Shown here: positions 25,907-35,348 of the stretch, in pieces | Layout of the letters: every line of letters starts with the position of its first letter | Numbering within the stretch: position 1 is the first letter of the stretch | From: Leisingera sp. ANG-M1 | GTDB taxonomy: Bacteria; Pseudomonadota; Alphaproteobacteria; Rhodobacterales; Rhodobacteraceae | Assembly (NCBI RefSeq): GCF_000813745.1 | Contig: NZ_JWLC01000035.1 | Coordinates: 1-63,387 of the forward strand | Direction of reading: 5' to 3' | DNA: 63,387 bases | The notes under the pieces: generated by a model | Database searches by the model: none | What the model was told of the DNA's origin: nothing | What the model saw: the letters and a program-made list of their open reading frames with translations, nothing else | Program-made: the position numbers and the translations under genes

Positions 25907-27382
25907 TCACGCCCAGTCGCGGCAGACGTACTTGACCTCGGTAAAGGCTTCCATGCCAAGCCGTGCGCCTTCGCGGCCCAGACCGGACTGCTTGGTGCCG
26001 CCAAAGGGAATCGGCGCACCTGTCACCTTGGTGCGGTTCACCGCCACCATGCCGTATTGCAGCGCCCGGCTGAGGCGGTAGATACGGCGCGGGTCCTGAC
26101 TGTGGACGTAGGCGACCAGCCCGTATTCGCTGTCATTGGCACGGGCGACCACCTCATCCTCGGAGTCAAAGGGGGTGATCGGCGCGACCGGGCCGAAGGT
26201 TTCTTCGTGCATGATCTGCGCGTCTGCGGGCACATCGGTCAGCACGGTTGGTTCAAAAAACAGCGGGCCCAAAGGATGCCGTTTGCCGCCGCAGGCCAGC
26301 GTTGCGCCCTTGGCCAGCGCGTCGGCGACGTGTTCCTCCTGCTTCTGCACCGCTTTTTCATTCATCAAGGGGCCGAGGTCGCAGTCCTCCATGCCAGGGC
26401 CAATGGTCAGCTCCAGGGCGGCAGCGGTGAAGCGGGTGCAGAACTCTGCATAAACCGGCCGCTCCACAAAGATCCGGTTGGCGCCTAGGCAGTCCTGGCC
26501 GGAAGTGGCGAATTTCGCCTTGATGGCCTCTGCCACCGCCTTGTCCAGATCGCAGCCCTTGAAGACGATCACCGGCGCGTGTCCACCCAGTTCCATCACC
26601 AAATGCTTCACAGTGTCCGCAGACTGCCGGTACAAGAGCTTGCCAATATTAGTGGAGCCGGTGAAGGACAGCGCCCGCACTCTGGTGTCGCTTGTCCAGG
26701 GTTTCACCACCGTTGCCGCGTTGCCTGTGAGCACGTTGAACACGCCGGGGGGAAAGCCTGCGCGCTCTGCCAGTTCCGCCAGCGCAAGCGCGCTGAAGGG
26801 GGTCTCGGCCGAGGGATGCGCCACCACGGTGCAGCCCGCCGCCAATGCAGCAGCTGCCTTTCGGGTCAGCATGGCAGAGGGGAAGTTCCAGGGGGTGATC
26901 AGCGCCGCCACGCCCACTGGCTCGCGCCATAGCTCTACCTCGGCATCCGGGAGATGGCTGGTCACACCCTCGATATTGGGGCGCTTGGCTTCTTCGGCAT
27001 AGAACTCCACAAAGGCTGCGCCATAGTCGATCTCGCCGCGCGCTTCGGACAGCGGCTTGCCCTGCTCCAGCACCATGATGCGGGCGAGGTCTTCCTTGTG
27101 AGCCAGCTGCAGTTCAAACCAGCGGCGCAGGATCGCGGCGCGCTGTTGCGGCAGCAGTCCGGCCCAAGCCGGGAAGGCCGCCTGTGCCGCATCCACCGCG
27201 GCAGAGGATTCTTCTGCCGACAGGCTAGCCACATGGCCTAGCTCCACCCCGTCCGCTGGGTCGGTGACCGGGAAGGTCTCGCCATTGGCAGAGGCGCACC
27301 ATTTGCCGCCGATATAGGAAAATGAGCGCACCAGGGCCTTATCAGCAATGTCCGCGCGGGCAGAGAGAGCGGTCTCTGTCAT
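25907..27382 (-). CDS. ssd: Semialdehyde dehydrogenase of the ectoine pathway
   Basis: The 491-residue aldehyde dehydrogenase has the cofactor loop FTGSTNIGKLL, general-base glutamate in MELGGHAPVIVF, and the nucleophile cysteine in GQDCLGANRIF. The sequence is of the succinate-semialdehyde dehydrogenase (GabD) type. In ectoine operons this enzyme (Ssd) oxidises aspartate semialdehyde to aspartate. GAGGAGG lies just upstream of the ATG. It lies between asnC and atf, the known order. Confidence 0.88.
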   Translation of the reverse strand: MTETALSARADIADKALVRSFSYIGGKWCASANGETFPVTDPADGVELGHVASLSAEESSAAVDAAQAAFPAWAGLLPQQRAAILRRWFELQLAHKEDLARIMVLEQGKPLSEARGEIDYGAAFVEFYAEEAKRPNIEGVTSHLPDAEVELWREPVGVAALITPWNFPSAMLTRKAAAALAAGCTVVAHPSAETPFSALALAELAERAGFPPGVFNVLTGNAATVVKPWTSDTRVRALSFTGSTNIGKLLYRQSADTVKHLVMELGGHAPVIVFKGCDLDKAVAEAIKAKFATSGQDCLGANRIFVERPVYAEFCTRFTAAALELTIGPGMEDCDLGPLMNEKAVQKQEEHVADALAKGATLACGGKRHPLGPLFFEPTVLTDVPADAQIMHEETFGPVAPITPFDSEDEVVARANDSEYGLVAYVHSQDPRRIYRLSRALQYGMVAVNRTKVTGAPIPFGGTKQSGLGREGARLGMEAFTEVKYVCRDWA

Positions 27383-27495
27383 GATGTCCTCCTCATGTCT
27401 TGCAGAGGATTCTGCCTGTTAGGTACAGAGGAAGTGACTGAAGTTTACCGGGCTTGCAGAAGAAACAGCTGCCAGGCGAATGCTTTTGCGCGAGA

Positions 27496-27975
27496 TCACG
27501 CAGTCCCCAGAAGAATATCCAAGGGAGGCGCGCCTGCGCCCTTCACTGGCTTGGTCACCACATAAGTAAAATAGCGTGAGAGGCCGATGCGGGCGTCCAG
27601 CATTTCGTCGATCAGCCGCTGATAGGCGTCGATATCTCGGGTGACGATCTGCAACAGGTAGTCGAACCCGCCCCCAAGCGCCCAGCAGGCAGTGACCTCC
27701 TCATAGCGCTGCATCGCCGCCTCAAACGCGTGGAAGCTGGCGGCGGTGTGGTCGGCGATCTCCGCCGCCACGAACACCGTCACATGCGGTGCCAGTTTCT
27801 TGAGATTGATGCGGGCGCCGTAACCCTCGATAAGCCCGGCCTGCTCCAGCTTCTTCAGCCGGTCCCAGCAGGGGGTCGGGGACAGGCCGATCCGGCCGGC
27901 CAGCGCGGCCTTGGTGATACGGCCCTCGGTCGAGAGCACGCGCAGGATGTCGAGGTCGCGCTGGTCCAGATGCAT
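27496..27975 (-). CDS. asnC: Lrp/AsnC-type regulator of the ectoine operon
   Basis: The 159-residue protein shows DQRDLDILRVLSTEGRITKAALAGRIGLSPTPCWDRLKKLE, the helix-turn-helix of AsnC/Lrp regulators, and the ligand domain around HVTVFVAAEI and DYLLQIVTRD. It is the AsnC (DoeX) regulator found in ectoine-degradation operons. The Halomonas homologue binds DNA upstream of the doe genes. The start at 27975 lies eight bases after the deacetylase stop, which agrees with alignment of the first helix; an ATG at 28017 would overlap that gene. Confidence 0.88.
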   Translation of the reverse strand: MHLDQRDLDILRVLSTEGRITKAALAGRIGLSPTPCWDRLKKLEQAGLIEGYGARINLKKLAPHVTVFVAAEIADHTAASFHAFEAAMQRYEEVTACWALGGGFDYLLQIVTRDIDAYQRLIDEMLDARIGLSRYFTYVVTKPVKGAGAPPLDILLGTA

Positions 27976-27983
27976 GGGGCAGG

Positions 27984-28976
27984 TCAATCTTTGGTTACAC
28001 CAATGACGGCAGCACAATCGCCGGCCTGGATCAACCCAGGAAAGTGGCGGCTGATCAGCAGGCCGCCGCGGCGGGCGCGGTAGTCCACCGGGGGCTGCCC
28101 GGTGCGGTCGACCGGCCAGACGCGGGCGACCAGGTCGCCTTTGGCCACGGGGTCGCCAAGGTCCTTCATGATCTCGAACAGCCCGTCGCCCTGGCTGAAG
28201 ATGAAGCAGTCATCATCCGGCATGCTGAGGGAAACGGTGGGGTCGATCTGCTTTTGCCCCTGCAGAATGCCGAAGTGAATCAGAACGTTGCGCAGGCCCT
28301 TCTTGGCAATCGCATTGCTGCGGGCAGAAGAGGAGCCGCCGCCGCCAAGCTCGGTGGTGACCAGCACCTTGCCCATGTCCTCCACCGCCGAGTCGTAGAG
28401 ACCGGCGCTGTCAATCTCCAAGAGCTGAACCGAGTACGGCGCGTTGAAGGCCTTCATGGCCGAAAAGCAGGCCTCTTCGGTGTCCTTGTCGTCGAGGATA
28501 TGGGCGGCGGCAAAGGGCACGAAATCGAGTGTCCTGCCGCCTGAGTGGAAATCCACCGCCACATCCGCCATCGGCAGCAGGGTGCGCTGGAAATAGTCGG
28601 CGATCTTCTCGGTCACGGTGCCATCCGGCCGCCCGGGGAAGGAGCGGTTCATGTTGCCCTTGTCAATCGGCGAGGTGCGGGTTCCGGCGCGGTAGGCCGG
28701 GTAATTGAAGGCGGGCACGATGATCAGGCGGCCGGTCACATCCTCGGCCTTGGTCGTCACGGCCAGCTCCTGCAGAGCAATCGGGCCTTCGTATTCATCG
28801 CCGTGATTGGCGCCGGTCAGCAGGGCGGTCTTGCCCTCGCCGTTTTTGATCACCGTCAGCGGGATCATCAGATTGCCCCAGGCACTGTCATCGCGGCTGT
28901 AGGGCAGCCTCAGGAAGCCGTGATGGACGCCGTCCTGGTCCAGCGGGATGGTGGGGGAGATCGGATTTGCCTTCAT
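27984..28976 (-). CDS. doeB: N-acetyl-diaminobutyrate deacetylase (DoeB/EutE)
   Basis: The 330-residue protein belongs to the succinylglutamate desuccinylase/aspartoacylase family. GANHGDEYEGP supplies the metal-binding histidine and glutamate, and VDFHSGG the second histidine. LDFVPFAAAH and EDMGKVLVTTELGGGG fit DoeB. It removes the acetyl group of N-alpha-acetyl-L-2,4-diaminobutyrate made by DoeA, giving diaminobutyrate and acetate. It is three bases from the ectoine hydrolase gene, so the pair is coupled. Confidence 0.92.
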   Translation of the reverse strand: MKANPISPTIPLDQDGVHHGFLRLPYSRDDSAWGNLMIPLTVIKNGEGKTALLTGANHGDEYEGPIALQELAVTTKAEDVTGRLIIVPAFNYPAYRAGTRTSPIDKGNMNRSFPGRPDGTVTEKIADYFQRTLLPMADVAVDFHSGGRTLDFVPFAAAHILDDKDTEEACFSAMKAFNAPYSVQLLEIDSAGLYDSAVEDMGKVLVTTELGGGGSSSARSNAIAKKGLRNVLIHFGILQGQKQIDPTVSLSMPDDDCFIFSQGDGLFEIMKDLGDPVAKGDLVARVWPVDRTGQPPVDYRARRGGLLISRHFPGLIQAGDCAAVIGVTKD

Positions 28977-28979
28977 CGG

Positions 28980-30167
28980 TCAGTCCTTTACGAACATTTT
29001 GCGCGGCACGTCTGAGAGGCACTCCGGCCCGTTTGCGCCAATACGGATGCTTTCGGTGATTTCAAAACCCCAATCCTCCATCCAGAGGCCGGTCATGAAA
29101 TGGAACGTCATGTTTTCTTCCAAAACGGTGGTGTCGCCCGGGCGCAGCGACATGGTGCGCTCGCCCCAGTCCGGCGGGTAGCTGACACCGATCGGGTATC
29201 CGGTGCGGTTGTCCTTTTCGATGCCGTATTTTTTCAGCACCTTGAAAAACGCCTTGGCGATATCCTCGCAGGTGTTGCCGGCCTTGGCCATTTCCAGCCC
29301 TGCCTCCATGCCCTCCAGCACCGCCTTTTCCGCGTCCAGGAAGGTCTGCGTTGGCTTGCCCAGGAACACGGTGCGGGACAGCGGGCAATGGTAGCGGTGA
29401 ACGACACCGGCAATTTCAAAGAAGGTGCCTTCGCCGGATTTCATCGGCAGATCGTCCCAGGTCAGATGCGGCGCGGCGGCATCCGGCCCGGACGGCAGCA
29501 GCGGCACAATGGCCGGGTAGTCGCCGCCAAAGCCCAGATCCGCGTCATAGCGCAGGGCGGCATCATAGATATCCGCCACCAGATCGCATTTGCGCATTCC
29601 CGGCTCAACACGTTCGAAGATGCGCTGGTGCATGCGCTCGACGATCTTGCCGGCCTGGCGCATATAAGTCAGCTCGGCCTCGGATTTCACCGCCCGCTGC
29701 CAATTGACCAGGGAATTGGTATTGGCAAAGCGTGCGTTCGGAAGATGCGCCTGCAGCGAGGCATAGGCCGCCGCGGTGAAATAGTAATTGTCCATCTCGA
29801 CGCCGATATTGCCATCGTCCAGACCGCGGTCCTTCAGCTGTGCCGACAGGTAATCCATCGGGTGGCGTTCGGTCGACTGCACGTAAAGGTCCGGGTAGCC
29901 GATGATATTGGCGGGATCCATGAAGCAGGTGCGCAGCGCGCCGTTGGCGTCCTGGCCGCGCCCGTACCAGAGCGGCTCACCCTCCAGGCCCAGCACAACG
30001 CATTGATGCACATAGAAGGACCAGCCGTCATAGCCGGTCAGCCAGTTCATGTTCGAGGGGTCCGTGACGATCAGAAGATCAAGCCCGCGGCGGGACATTT
30101 CGGCCCGGGTCTTGTCGAGGCGCGCCTGATATTCCGCGCGGGAGAAATACAGCTTGGGGTCTGCCAT
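28980..30167 (-). CDS. doeA: Ectoine hydrolase (DoeA/EutD), M24 creatinase-like
   Basis: The 395-residue protein starts DPKLYFSRAEYQARLDKTRAEM and has SNMNWLTGYDGWSFYVHQ of the creatinase-like M24 fold. It opens the ectoine ring to N-acetyl-diaminobutyrate. The metal-site aspartates of M24 aminopeptidases are replaced: FFEIAGVVHRYHCPLSRT has E where the first D should be and no second D. This fits a metal-independent hydrolase. The start at 30167 removes 40 residues of the longer open frame and matches the family. A paralogue lies at 55600. Confidence 0.93.
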   Translation of the reverse strand: MADPKLYFSRAEYQARLDKTRAEMSRRGLDLLIVTDPSNMNWLTGYDGWSFYVHQCVVLGLEGEPLWYGRGQDANGALRTCFMDPANIIGYPDLYVQSTERHPMDYLSAQLKDRGLDDGNIGVEMDNYYFTAAAYASLQAHLPNARFANTNSLVNWQRAVKSEAELTYMRQAGKIVERMHQRIFERVEPGMRKCDLVADIYDAALRYDADLGFGGDYPAIVPLLPSGPDAAAPHLTWDDLPMKSGEGTFFEIAGVVHRYHCPLSRTVFLGKPTQTFLDAEKAVLEGMEAGLEMAKAGNTCEDIAKAFFKVLKKYGIEKDNRTGYPIGVSYPPDWGERTMSLRPGDTTVLEENMTFHFMTGLWMEDWGFEITESIRIGANGPECLSDVPRKMFVKD

Positions 30168-30186
30168 ATGCGTGGCTCCTGATTGA

Positions 30187-31179
30187 TCAGCTGGTGAAAG
30201 AGGCACCGGCCCCCGCTGTATCAGCGCGGTGGCCGGCAAGAGTTGCGATGGCGGTGTCCTGAACGCCGGTGCCGGTAAGGTCGGCAATGATCAGGTCACT
30301 GTCTGACCTGCGCCCGGCGGCCTGCCCCGACGTGATGCTGCCGAGCTCGACAAAGCTTTGCTCGGGGGCAATCAGCCCGGCCCCGATGGCACTGCGCAGC
30401 TCGCCCTTGACGGCGCATTGGGACTGGCTGTCCGGCACATAAAGGTCTGCCTTGGCCAAACAGGCCGGCTCCAGCTCGCATTTGTGTTCCTGGTCCGAGC
30501 CCATGGCGACAACCAGCTGTCCCGGCTGCAGCCAGTCAGCCCGGATCACAGGATCCGCGGCGGGCGTTGTGGTGATCACGATATCCGCCGATGCAACTGA
30601 CTGGGCGATATCCGTGCTGACGGTGATTGCGATCCCCAGCTCCCCGCGCAGGCTGGCGGCGGCGGCCTCAGCCTTGGCTCCATCCCGCGCCCAGATCACC
30701 GCGCTTTTGATCTCGCGGACCAGGGTCATCGCCTTCAGTTGCATTTTCGACTGAACCCCCGCACCGATGATGCAAACATGCGATGCATCCGCACGCGCAA
30801 GATGGCGCGCTGCAACAGCCCCGGCCGCTGCCGTGCGCACATCGGTGAGGTAGCCATTGTCCAGAAGCAGCGCCTCCAAGAGGCCGGTCTTGCTGGAAAA
30901 CACCACCATCAGCCCGGTGGTGCTGGGCAGGCCGATCTTGGGGTTGTCGAAGAACCCGGGGCTCATCTTCATAGCAAAGCTGTCAATGCCCGGCACATAG
31001 GCCGTCTTCACACAGACCTCCCCGTTGTGGTCCGGTACCGGCAGGGTCATGATCGGCGGCATCACCACTTTGCCCCCGGCGAGCGTTGTAAAGCCCTGCT
31101 CGACACAATCCACCGCGTCCAGGTCCAGCGGCACCAGATCGCGCAACTCTGCTTCGGTCAGGATCCTGATGTCAGGCAT
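30187..31179 (-). CDS. eutC: Ornithine cyclodeaminase-family protein EutC
   Basis: The 330-residue protein has the NAD-binding VCIIGAGVQSKMQLKAM at about residue 128 and VMPPIMTLPVPDHNGEVCVKTAYVPG of the ornithine cyclodeaminase/mu-crystallin family. In ectoine operons this gene, EutC, is linked to conversion of hydroxyectoine into ectoine, with EutA and EutB. The exact step is inferred. Its first eight bases overlap the end of eutB. Confidence 0.88.
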   Translation of the reverse strand: MPDIRILTEAELRDLVPLDLDAVDCVEQGFTTLAGGKVVMPPIMTLPVPDHNGEVCVKTAYVPGIDSFAMKMSPGFFDNPKIGLPSTTGLMVVFSSKTGLLEALLLDNGYLTDVRTAAAGAVAARHLARADASHVCIIGAGVQSKMQLKAMTLVREIKSAVIWARDGAKAEAAAASLRGELGIAITVSTDIAQSVASADIVITTTPAADPVIRADWLQPGQLVVAMGSDQEHKCELEPACLAKADLYVPDSQSQCAVKGELRSAIGAGLIAPEQSFVELGSITSGQAAGRRSDSDLIIADLTGTGVQDTAIATLAGHRADTAGAGASFTS

Positions 31180-32179
31180 CTGCGCCTCCCTTTGTCTCCG
31201 CTTCCACATCCACGTCTTCACCGTCGATGATCCGTTTGTGCAGGTCCATGGCGATGTTCTGGCCGCTCACCAGCGCCACACAGCGCCCCGGATTTTCGAT
31301 CTTGCCCGCCAGCAGCGCTGCGATGCCGACACTGCCGGAGCCCTCGATCACCTGGCGTTCTTCAAAATAGGCATGGCGGATGGCGGCGGCGATTTCAGCC
31401 TCGGTGACCAGCACCACCTCATCAACGAAGGCTTTGGTCATTTCAAAGGTATAGGCATTGTCCAGCCCGATGCCGCCGCCTAGAGAGTCGGCCAGGGTGG
31501 CCTTTTCCTCAACCAGTATGGGCTTGCCCGCCTTCAGGCATTCATGCATCGCCGCGCCGCGCTCCATGCTGATGCCGATCACCCGGATACCGGGATTGGC
31601 CGCCTTCAGCACCATGCCCACGCCGGAAATCAGCCCGCCGCCGGACAAGGGCACCAGAACCGTATCCAGATCCGGCGCCTGTTCGAGCATCTCCAGCGCA
31701 ACGGTGCCCTGGCCAGCAATGATGTCAGGGTGGTCAAAGGGCGGCAGCATGGTCATGCCCTCTGCCACCAGCCGGTCGACCTCAACCTGCGCATCATCCT
31801 GCGAGCGGCCCAGGATGCGTACCTCGGCGCCATGGGATTTGATGCCTTCGACCTTGTTCTGCGGCACCAGTTCGGACATGCAGATGATACAGCGCACTCC
31901 GGCCTGCGCCGCGGCATAGGCCAGCCCGCGCCCGTGGTTGCCGGTCGAGACGCCAACCACACCTGCCGCGCGCTGTTCATCCGTCAGCGACAGCACGGCA
32001 TTGGTGGCGCCGCGAAGCTTGAAACTGCCGGTGATCTGAGTGCTTTCCAGCTTCAGCGACACCTTCCTGCTGCTCAGTCTGCTGAGGGAGGGCGAGTCAA
32101 GCAACGCCGTTTGTCGTATACGGCCAGCAATCCGGGCCCGGGCCCGGACACTGTCCTGAAGAGTGATGTTCGTTGTCAT
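31172..32179 (-). CDS. eutB: Threonine dehydratase-like PLP enzyme EutB
   Basis: The 335-residue protein shows STQITGSFKLRGATNAV with the PLP lysine K54, TGNHGRGLAYAAAQAG, and the phosphate-binding loop SGGGLISGVG. These mark serine/threonine dehydratases (fold type II). As EutB it is thought to remove the hydroxyl group on the way from hydroxyectoine to ectoine. It lacks the C-terminal regulatory ACT domain of IlvA, as expected for this length. Confidence 0.88.
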   Translation of the reverse strand: MTTNITLQDSVRARARIAGRIRQTALLDSPSLSRLSSRKVSLKLESTQITGSFKLRGATNAVLSLTDEQRAAGVVGVSTGNHGRGLAYAAAQAGVRCIICMSELVPQNKVEGIKSHGAEVRILGRSQDDAQVEVDRLVAEGMTMLPPFDHPDIIAGQGTVALEMLEQAPDLDTVLVPLSGGGLISGVGMVLKAANPGIRVIGISMERGAAMHECLKAGKPILVEEKATLADSLGGGIGLDNAYTFEMTKAFVDEVVLVTEAEIAAAIRHAYFEERQVIEGSGSVGIAALLAGKIENPGRCVALVSGQNIAMDLHKRIIDGEDVDVEAETKGGADA

Positions 32180-32197
32180 AGGGCCTGTTCCGCCTGA

Positions 32198-32962
32198 TTA
32201 AAGTTCAAATAGCCTGCCGTACCCCTGCACAGGGCCGGTAACTCCGGCCAGACGCAGGCAGCGCCAGATCATCGCTTGGTTCGAGGAGACCACGGGCTTG
32301 CCGAGACGGTCTTCAATCCGCTGCACGCAAGTGGCTGCCCGCAGGGCGGTGCAGGAGAGAAACAGCGCGTCGGCCTGTGGGTCGCAGGCCGCAATCGCGC
32401 CCTCGATGATGCTGTCCTCGGAAATCCGCGCCATTTGCCGGTCGTCGGTCAGTCCAAAGCATGTGGCATTGACAACTTCGGGACCGTGCGCCGCAAAATA
32501 TTGAGCCATTTCATCGGTTACATCCGGGCTGTAGGGGGTCAGCAAAGACACCCGTTTTGCGCCAAGCGCTGCAAAAGCGTCAAAGGCAGCAGAGCTTGGC
32601 GTGACACAGGGCGTGTCCGGCTTGGCGGCGTTCAAATGCCGCGTCACGGTATCATTGCCCAGCACGATCGAGGCTGCGGTACAACCATAGGCGACCACAT
32701 CCACCTCTTCATCCGGCAGGATCTGCGCTGCGGCCTCGGTCAGACGCGGCCCGGTCTTCAGAAGCGTTTCCTTGGTGGTCGGGTTTTCGAATTCGATGCG
32801 GTTCACATAGACGCCAATCTGATCCGGATCACAGATCCGGGCGAAGTCGCGCTCAGACGTATGATCGGTTGCCAGTGCCACCAGAGCAATCCGCTTTTTT
32901 ACCGGGCGGGTGTCCAGCCGGACGGGAAGGCGCGGCGGTGTGGAGTGGATATCAAGAGCCAT
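32198..32962 (-). CDS. eutA: Asp/Glu racemase-family enzyme EutA
   Basis: The 254-residue protein is of the maleate isomerase/arylmalonate decarboxylase group, with both catalytic cysteines visible: VVAYGCTAASIVLG and LFLSCTALRAA. As EutA it is thought to change the stereochemistry of a hydroxyectoine-derived intermediate. The start at 32962 is preferred over 32968 because AGGA from the end of the usp gene then lies six bases upstream. A clear paralogue with the same cysteines lies at 60244. Confidence 0.87.
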   Translation of the reverse strand: MALDIHSTPPRLPVRLDTRPVKKRIALVALATDHTSERDFARICDPDQIGVYVNRIEFENPTTKETLLKTGPRLTEAAAQILPDEEVDVVAYGCTAASIVLGNDTVTRHLNAAKPDTPCVTPSSAAFDAFAALGAKRVSLLTPYSPDVTDEMAQYFAAHGPEVVNATCFGLTDDRQMARISEDSIIEGAIAACDPQADALFLSCTALRAATCVQRIEDRLGKPVVSSNQAMIWRCLRLAGVTGPVQGYGRLFEL

Positions 32963-32970
32963 GTTCATTC

Positions 32971-33408
32971 CTAAACTATAAGAACCGGAGTTTCTGCCAG
33001 GCTGGTCACCTTGTGCGAGACACTGCCCAACAGCACGCCTTCAAGCGATCCGAGACCCCGGCTGCCGATCACGATCAGATCATTGCCATGTTCCTTGGCA
33101 AAGCAGGTGATGGTGCGGGCAACCGGGCCGGCTTTGACAAAGGCACGGGGGGCGGCAATGCCGCTGGCCGCCGCCAGTGCCTTGCCCCGCTCGGCTACTT
33201 CGGTGGCATGGCTGCGCATGATGTCATCCAGATCATCCGGTTGATCGGAACGCACCATATGCATGGAGGCCTCCAGCAGCGAATGGTGGCGGTAGACCGT
33301 AAGCAATGTCAGACCGGCATCGCACAGCTGCGCCAGCTCTGACGCTTTGGCCAATGCAGCCTCAGCCCCCTGCGAGCTGTCAAACGGAACCAGAATGGAT
33401 GTGAACAT
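32971..33408 (-). CDS. Universal stress protein of the TRAP operon
   Basis: The 145-residue Usp has the ATP-binding pattern VPFDSSQGAEAAL near the start and VIGSRGLGSLEGVLLGSVSHKVT near the end (GxxG-9x-GS). It sits directly after the TRAP permease gene. In Halomonas elongata the homologue TeaD binds ATP and lowers ectoine uptake through the TeaABC TRAP system, and a similar brake is likely here. It almost touches eutA. Confidence 0.9.
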   Translation of the reverse strand: MFTSILVPFDSSQGAEAALAKASELAQLCDAGLTLLTVYRHHSLLEASMHMVRSDQPDDLDDIMRSHATEVAERGKALAAASGIAAPRAFVKAGPVARTITCFAKEHGNDLIVIGSRGLGSLEGVLLGSVSHKVTSLAETPVLIV

Positions 33409-33418
33409 CCGGACATCC

Positions 33419-34705
33419 TTACTTGGCAAAAGCCAGGTCGCGCAGGAACAGCGCAATCTGCGGGAAGAAGATCAGCGCCACCGACACGCCCAGCAGCATA
33501 AGGATGAACGGCGGCGTGCCGCGCACGATCTCGGCATAGGGGCGTTTGAAGACCGCGATGGCCGTGAAAATATCGCAGCCGAAGGGGGGCGTGGCGGAGC
33601 CGATGGCGACCTGCAGCGTGATGATGGTGCCGACCAGCACCGGATCAAGGCCAACTGACTTCACAACCGGAGCAAAAACAGGCACCAGCACCAGGATCAC
33701 CACGATGGGGTCGACAAACATGCAGCCGATGAAGAAGGCGATGGAGATCACGAACAGCACGCCGATGGCCCCCATCTCGGCAATGCCAATGGCACCCAAG
33801 ATCTGCTGCGGCACCTGCGCAAAGGATATCACCCAGGAAAACGCCGCACCTGCACCCACCAGAATGAACACGATGGCCGTGATCAGCCCGGTGGACTTGG
33901 CGGTGTCATAGACATTGGCCAGGGTCATCGACCGGAACACGCCAACTTCAAGGATCAAGGCATAGAGCACGCAGGCGGCCGCGGCCTCGGTCGGGCTGAA
34001 CACGCCGCCATAGATGCCGCCGATGATGATCACCGGGAACCCCATTGGCCACAGCGCCTGCCGCATCGTCTGCAGACGCTCGGCCCAGGTGGCTTTCGGC
34101 TCTGTCGGCACGTTGTTGCGCACCGCATAGATGTAGGCATAGAGGGAAAACAGCACCAGGATCAGCAGACCCGGCCCGATTCCGGCAATGAAAAGCTCTG
34201 CAATTGATGTACTGGACACCACGCCGTAGATGATCATGCCAATCGAGGGCGGGATCAGAAAGGCGATGTCGCTGGCATTCACGATCAGCGCCAGTACAAA
34301 GCTGTCTTTGTAGCCCGCCTGCAGCATCCGCGGCCGCAGCGGGGAGCCGATCGCAACGACTGTCGCCTGGGTCGAGCCCGAGACCGCACCGAACATGGTG
34401 CAGGCCGCAGCAGTGGAGATTGCAAGCCCGCCACGGATATGCCCGATATAGGCCATCACAACATTTATCAGCCGCCCGGCCGACTGGCCGCGGGTCATGA
34501 TATCGGCGGCAAAGATGAACATCGGCACCGCGATGAGCGACGCGGGCCGGATGCCTGCCATCATCTGCTGCACCATAGTTTCAGTCCGGGCCAGGTCGCC
34601 GAACAGCATCAGAAAGCCGATGAAGGCGCCGGCAATCAGTGGGATCATCATCGGAAAGCCCAGCAGCAGCAGGACAATCATGGTCAGGAAGATGGTAGCA
34701 GCCAT
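33419..34705 (-). CDS. uehC: Ectoine TRAP transporter, large permease UehC
   Basis: The 428-residue protein has about 12 hydrophobic segments of the DctM family. It shows AAACTMFGAVSGSTQATVVAIGS with the conserved transport-domain glycines and serines, the hairpin-loop SPTEAAAACVLYAL, and VDPIVVILVLVPVFAPV. It carries ectoine and hydroxyectoine inward on the sodium gradient with UehB and UehA. GAGGA lies upstream of the ATG at 34705; the longer frame begins inside uehB. Confidence 0.93.
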   Translation of the reverse strand: MAATIFLTMIVLLLLGFPMMIPLIAGAFIGFLMLFGDLARTETMVQQMMAGIRPASLIAVPMFIFAADIMTRGQSAGRLINVVMAYIGHIRGGLAISTAAACTMFGAVSGSTQATVVAIGSPLRPRMLQAGYKDSFVLALIVNASDIAFLIPPSIGMIIYGVVSSTSIAELFIAGIGPGLLILVLFSLYAYIYAVRNNVPTEPKATWAERLQTMRQALWPMGFPVIIIGGIYGGVFSPTEAAAACVLYALILEVGVFRSMTLANVYDTAKSTGLITAIVFILVGAGAAFSWVISFAQVPQQILGAIGIAEMGAIGVLFVISIAFFIGCMFVDPIVVILVLVPVFAPVVKSVGLDPVLVGTIITLQVAIGSATPPFGCDIFTAIAVFKRPYAEIVRGTPPFILMLLGVSVALIFFPQIALFLRDLAFAK

Positions 34706-34715
34706 GGGCCGGTCC

Positions 34716-35279
34716 TCAGATTTCGATTTCTTCTGCGTCCTCGTACCCTTCCTGCACATGGGTCGAGAGGTAGATGCCGGGCGAGGTCAGATTGCGCACC
34801 GCGGTCAGCAGGTATTGGATGCCGGTCATAAAGAAACCCGCAGGCACCCAGACCAGAATGGTCCACACCGGGATCTGCAAGGCGGGCAGCACCCGTCCGC
34901 GAGAAGCCTGCGCGCCGATGTATTTCACTGCGTAAAAGCACAGCAGGAACATGAAGCCCGCGGTGACCACCGAGATCACCACGACCATCACCTTGCGCAG
35001 ATGCGGCGGCAGCAGGTCATAGATGGCGGACATGCGGATGTGGCGTGCGTTCCGTGCCGCATAGCTGATGCCCGCAAAGGTAATCAGGATGATCAGAATC
35101 CGGTTCAGTTCCTCGGAGAAAAAGATCGAGTGTCCCAGCGCAAAACGGCCCACCACATTGGCCACGGTGTTGGCGGCCATCAGCAGCACGCCAGCTGCCA
35201 GCAGGAATGACTCCGTGCGGCTGATGGCACTGTCGATCACGCCCAGAAAACCGGGCAGCGCTGACTCATGTGTGAGCAT
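34716..35279 (-). CDS. uehB: Ectoine TRAP transporter, small permease UehB
   Basis: The 187-residue protein has four hydrophobic segments and the DctQ-family stretch [31 protein letters not shown]. It forms the membrane complex with UehC. It is separated from uehA by a 69-base gap that holds a stem-loop, and from uehC by 10 bases. Confidence 0.92.
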   Translation of the reverse strand: MLTHESALPGFLGVIDSAISRTESFLLAAGVLLMAANTVANVVGRFALGHSIFFSEELNRILIILITFAGISYAARNARHIRMSAIYDLLPPHLRKVMVVVISVVTAGFMFLLCFYAVKYIGAQASRGRVLPALQIPVWTILVWVPAGFFMTGIQYLLTAVRNLTSPGIYLSTHVQEGYEDAEEIEI

Positions 35280-35302
35280 GGCTTCCTCCGAAAATCCACG
35301 GA

Positions 35303-35331
35303 CCGCTGGGCAGGCAGAACCTGCTCAGCGG
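35303..35331 (-). promoter_or_regulatory. Stem-loop between uehA and uehB
   Basis: Bases 35303-35308 pair with 35326-35331 and 35310-35314 with 35320-35324, giving a stem interrupted by a small bulge, with the loop CAGAA. There is no T run. Such hairpins after binding-protein genes protect the upstream message and raise the binding protein above the permease; that role is inferred here. Confidence 0.7.
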
Positions 35332-35348
35332 CGTTTGCAGGGCAGGCG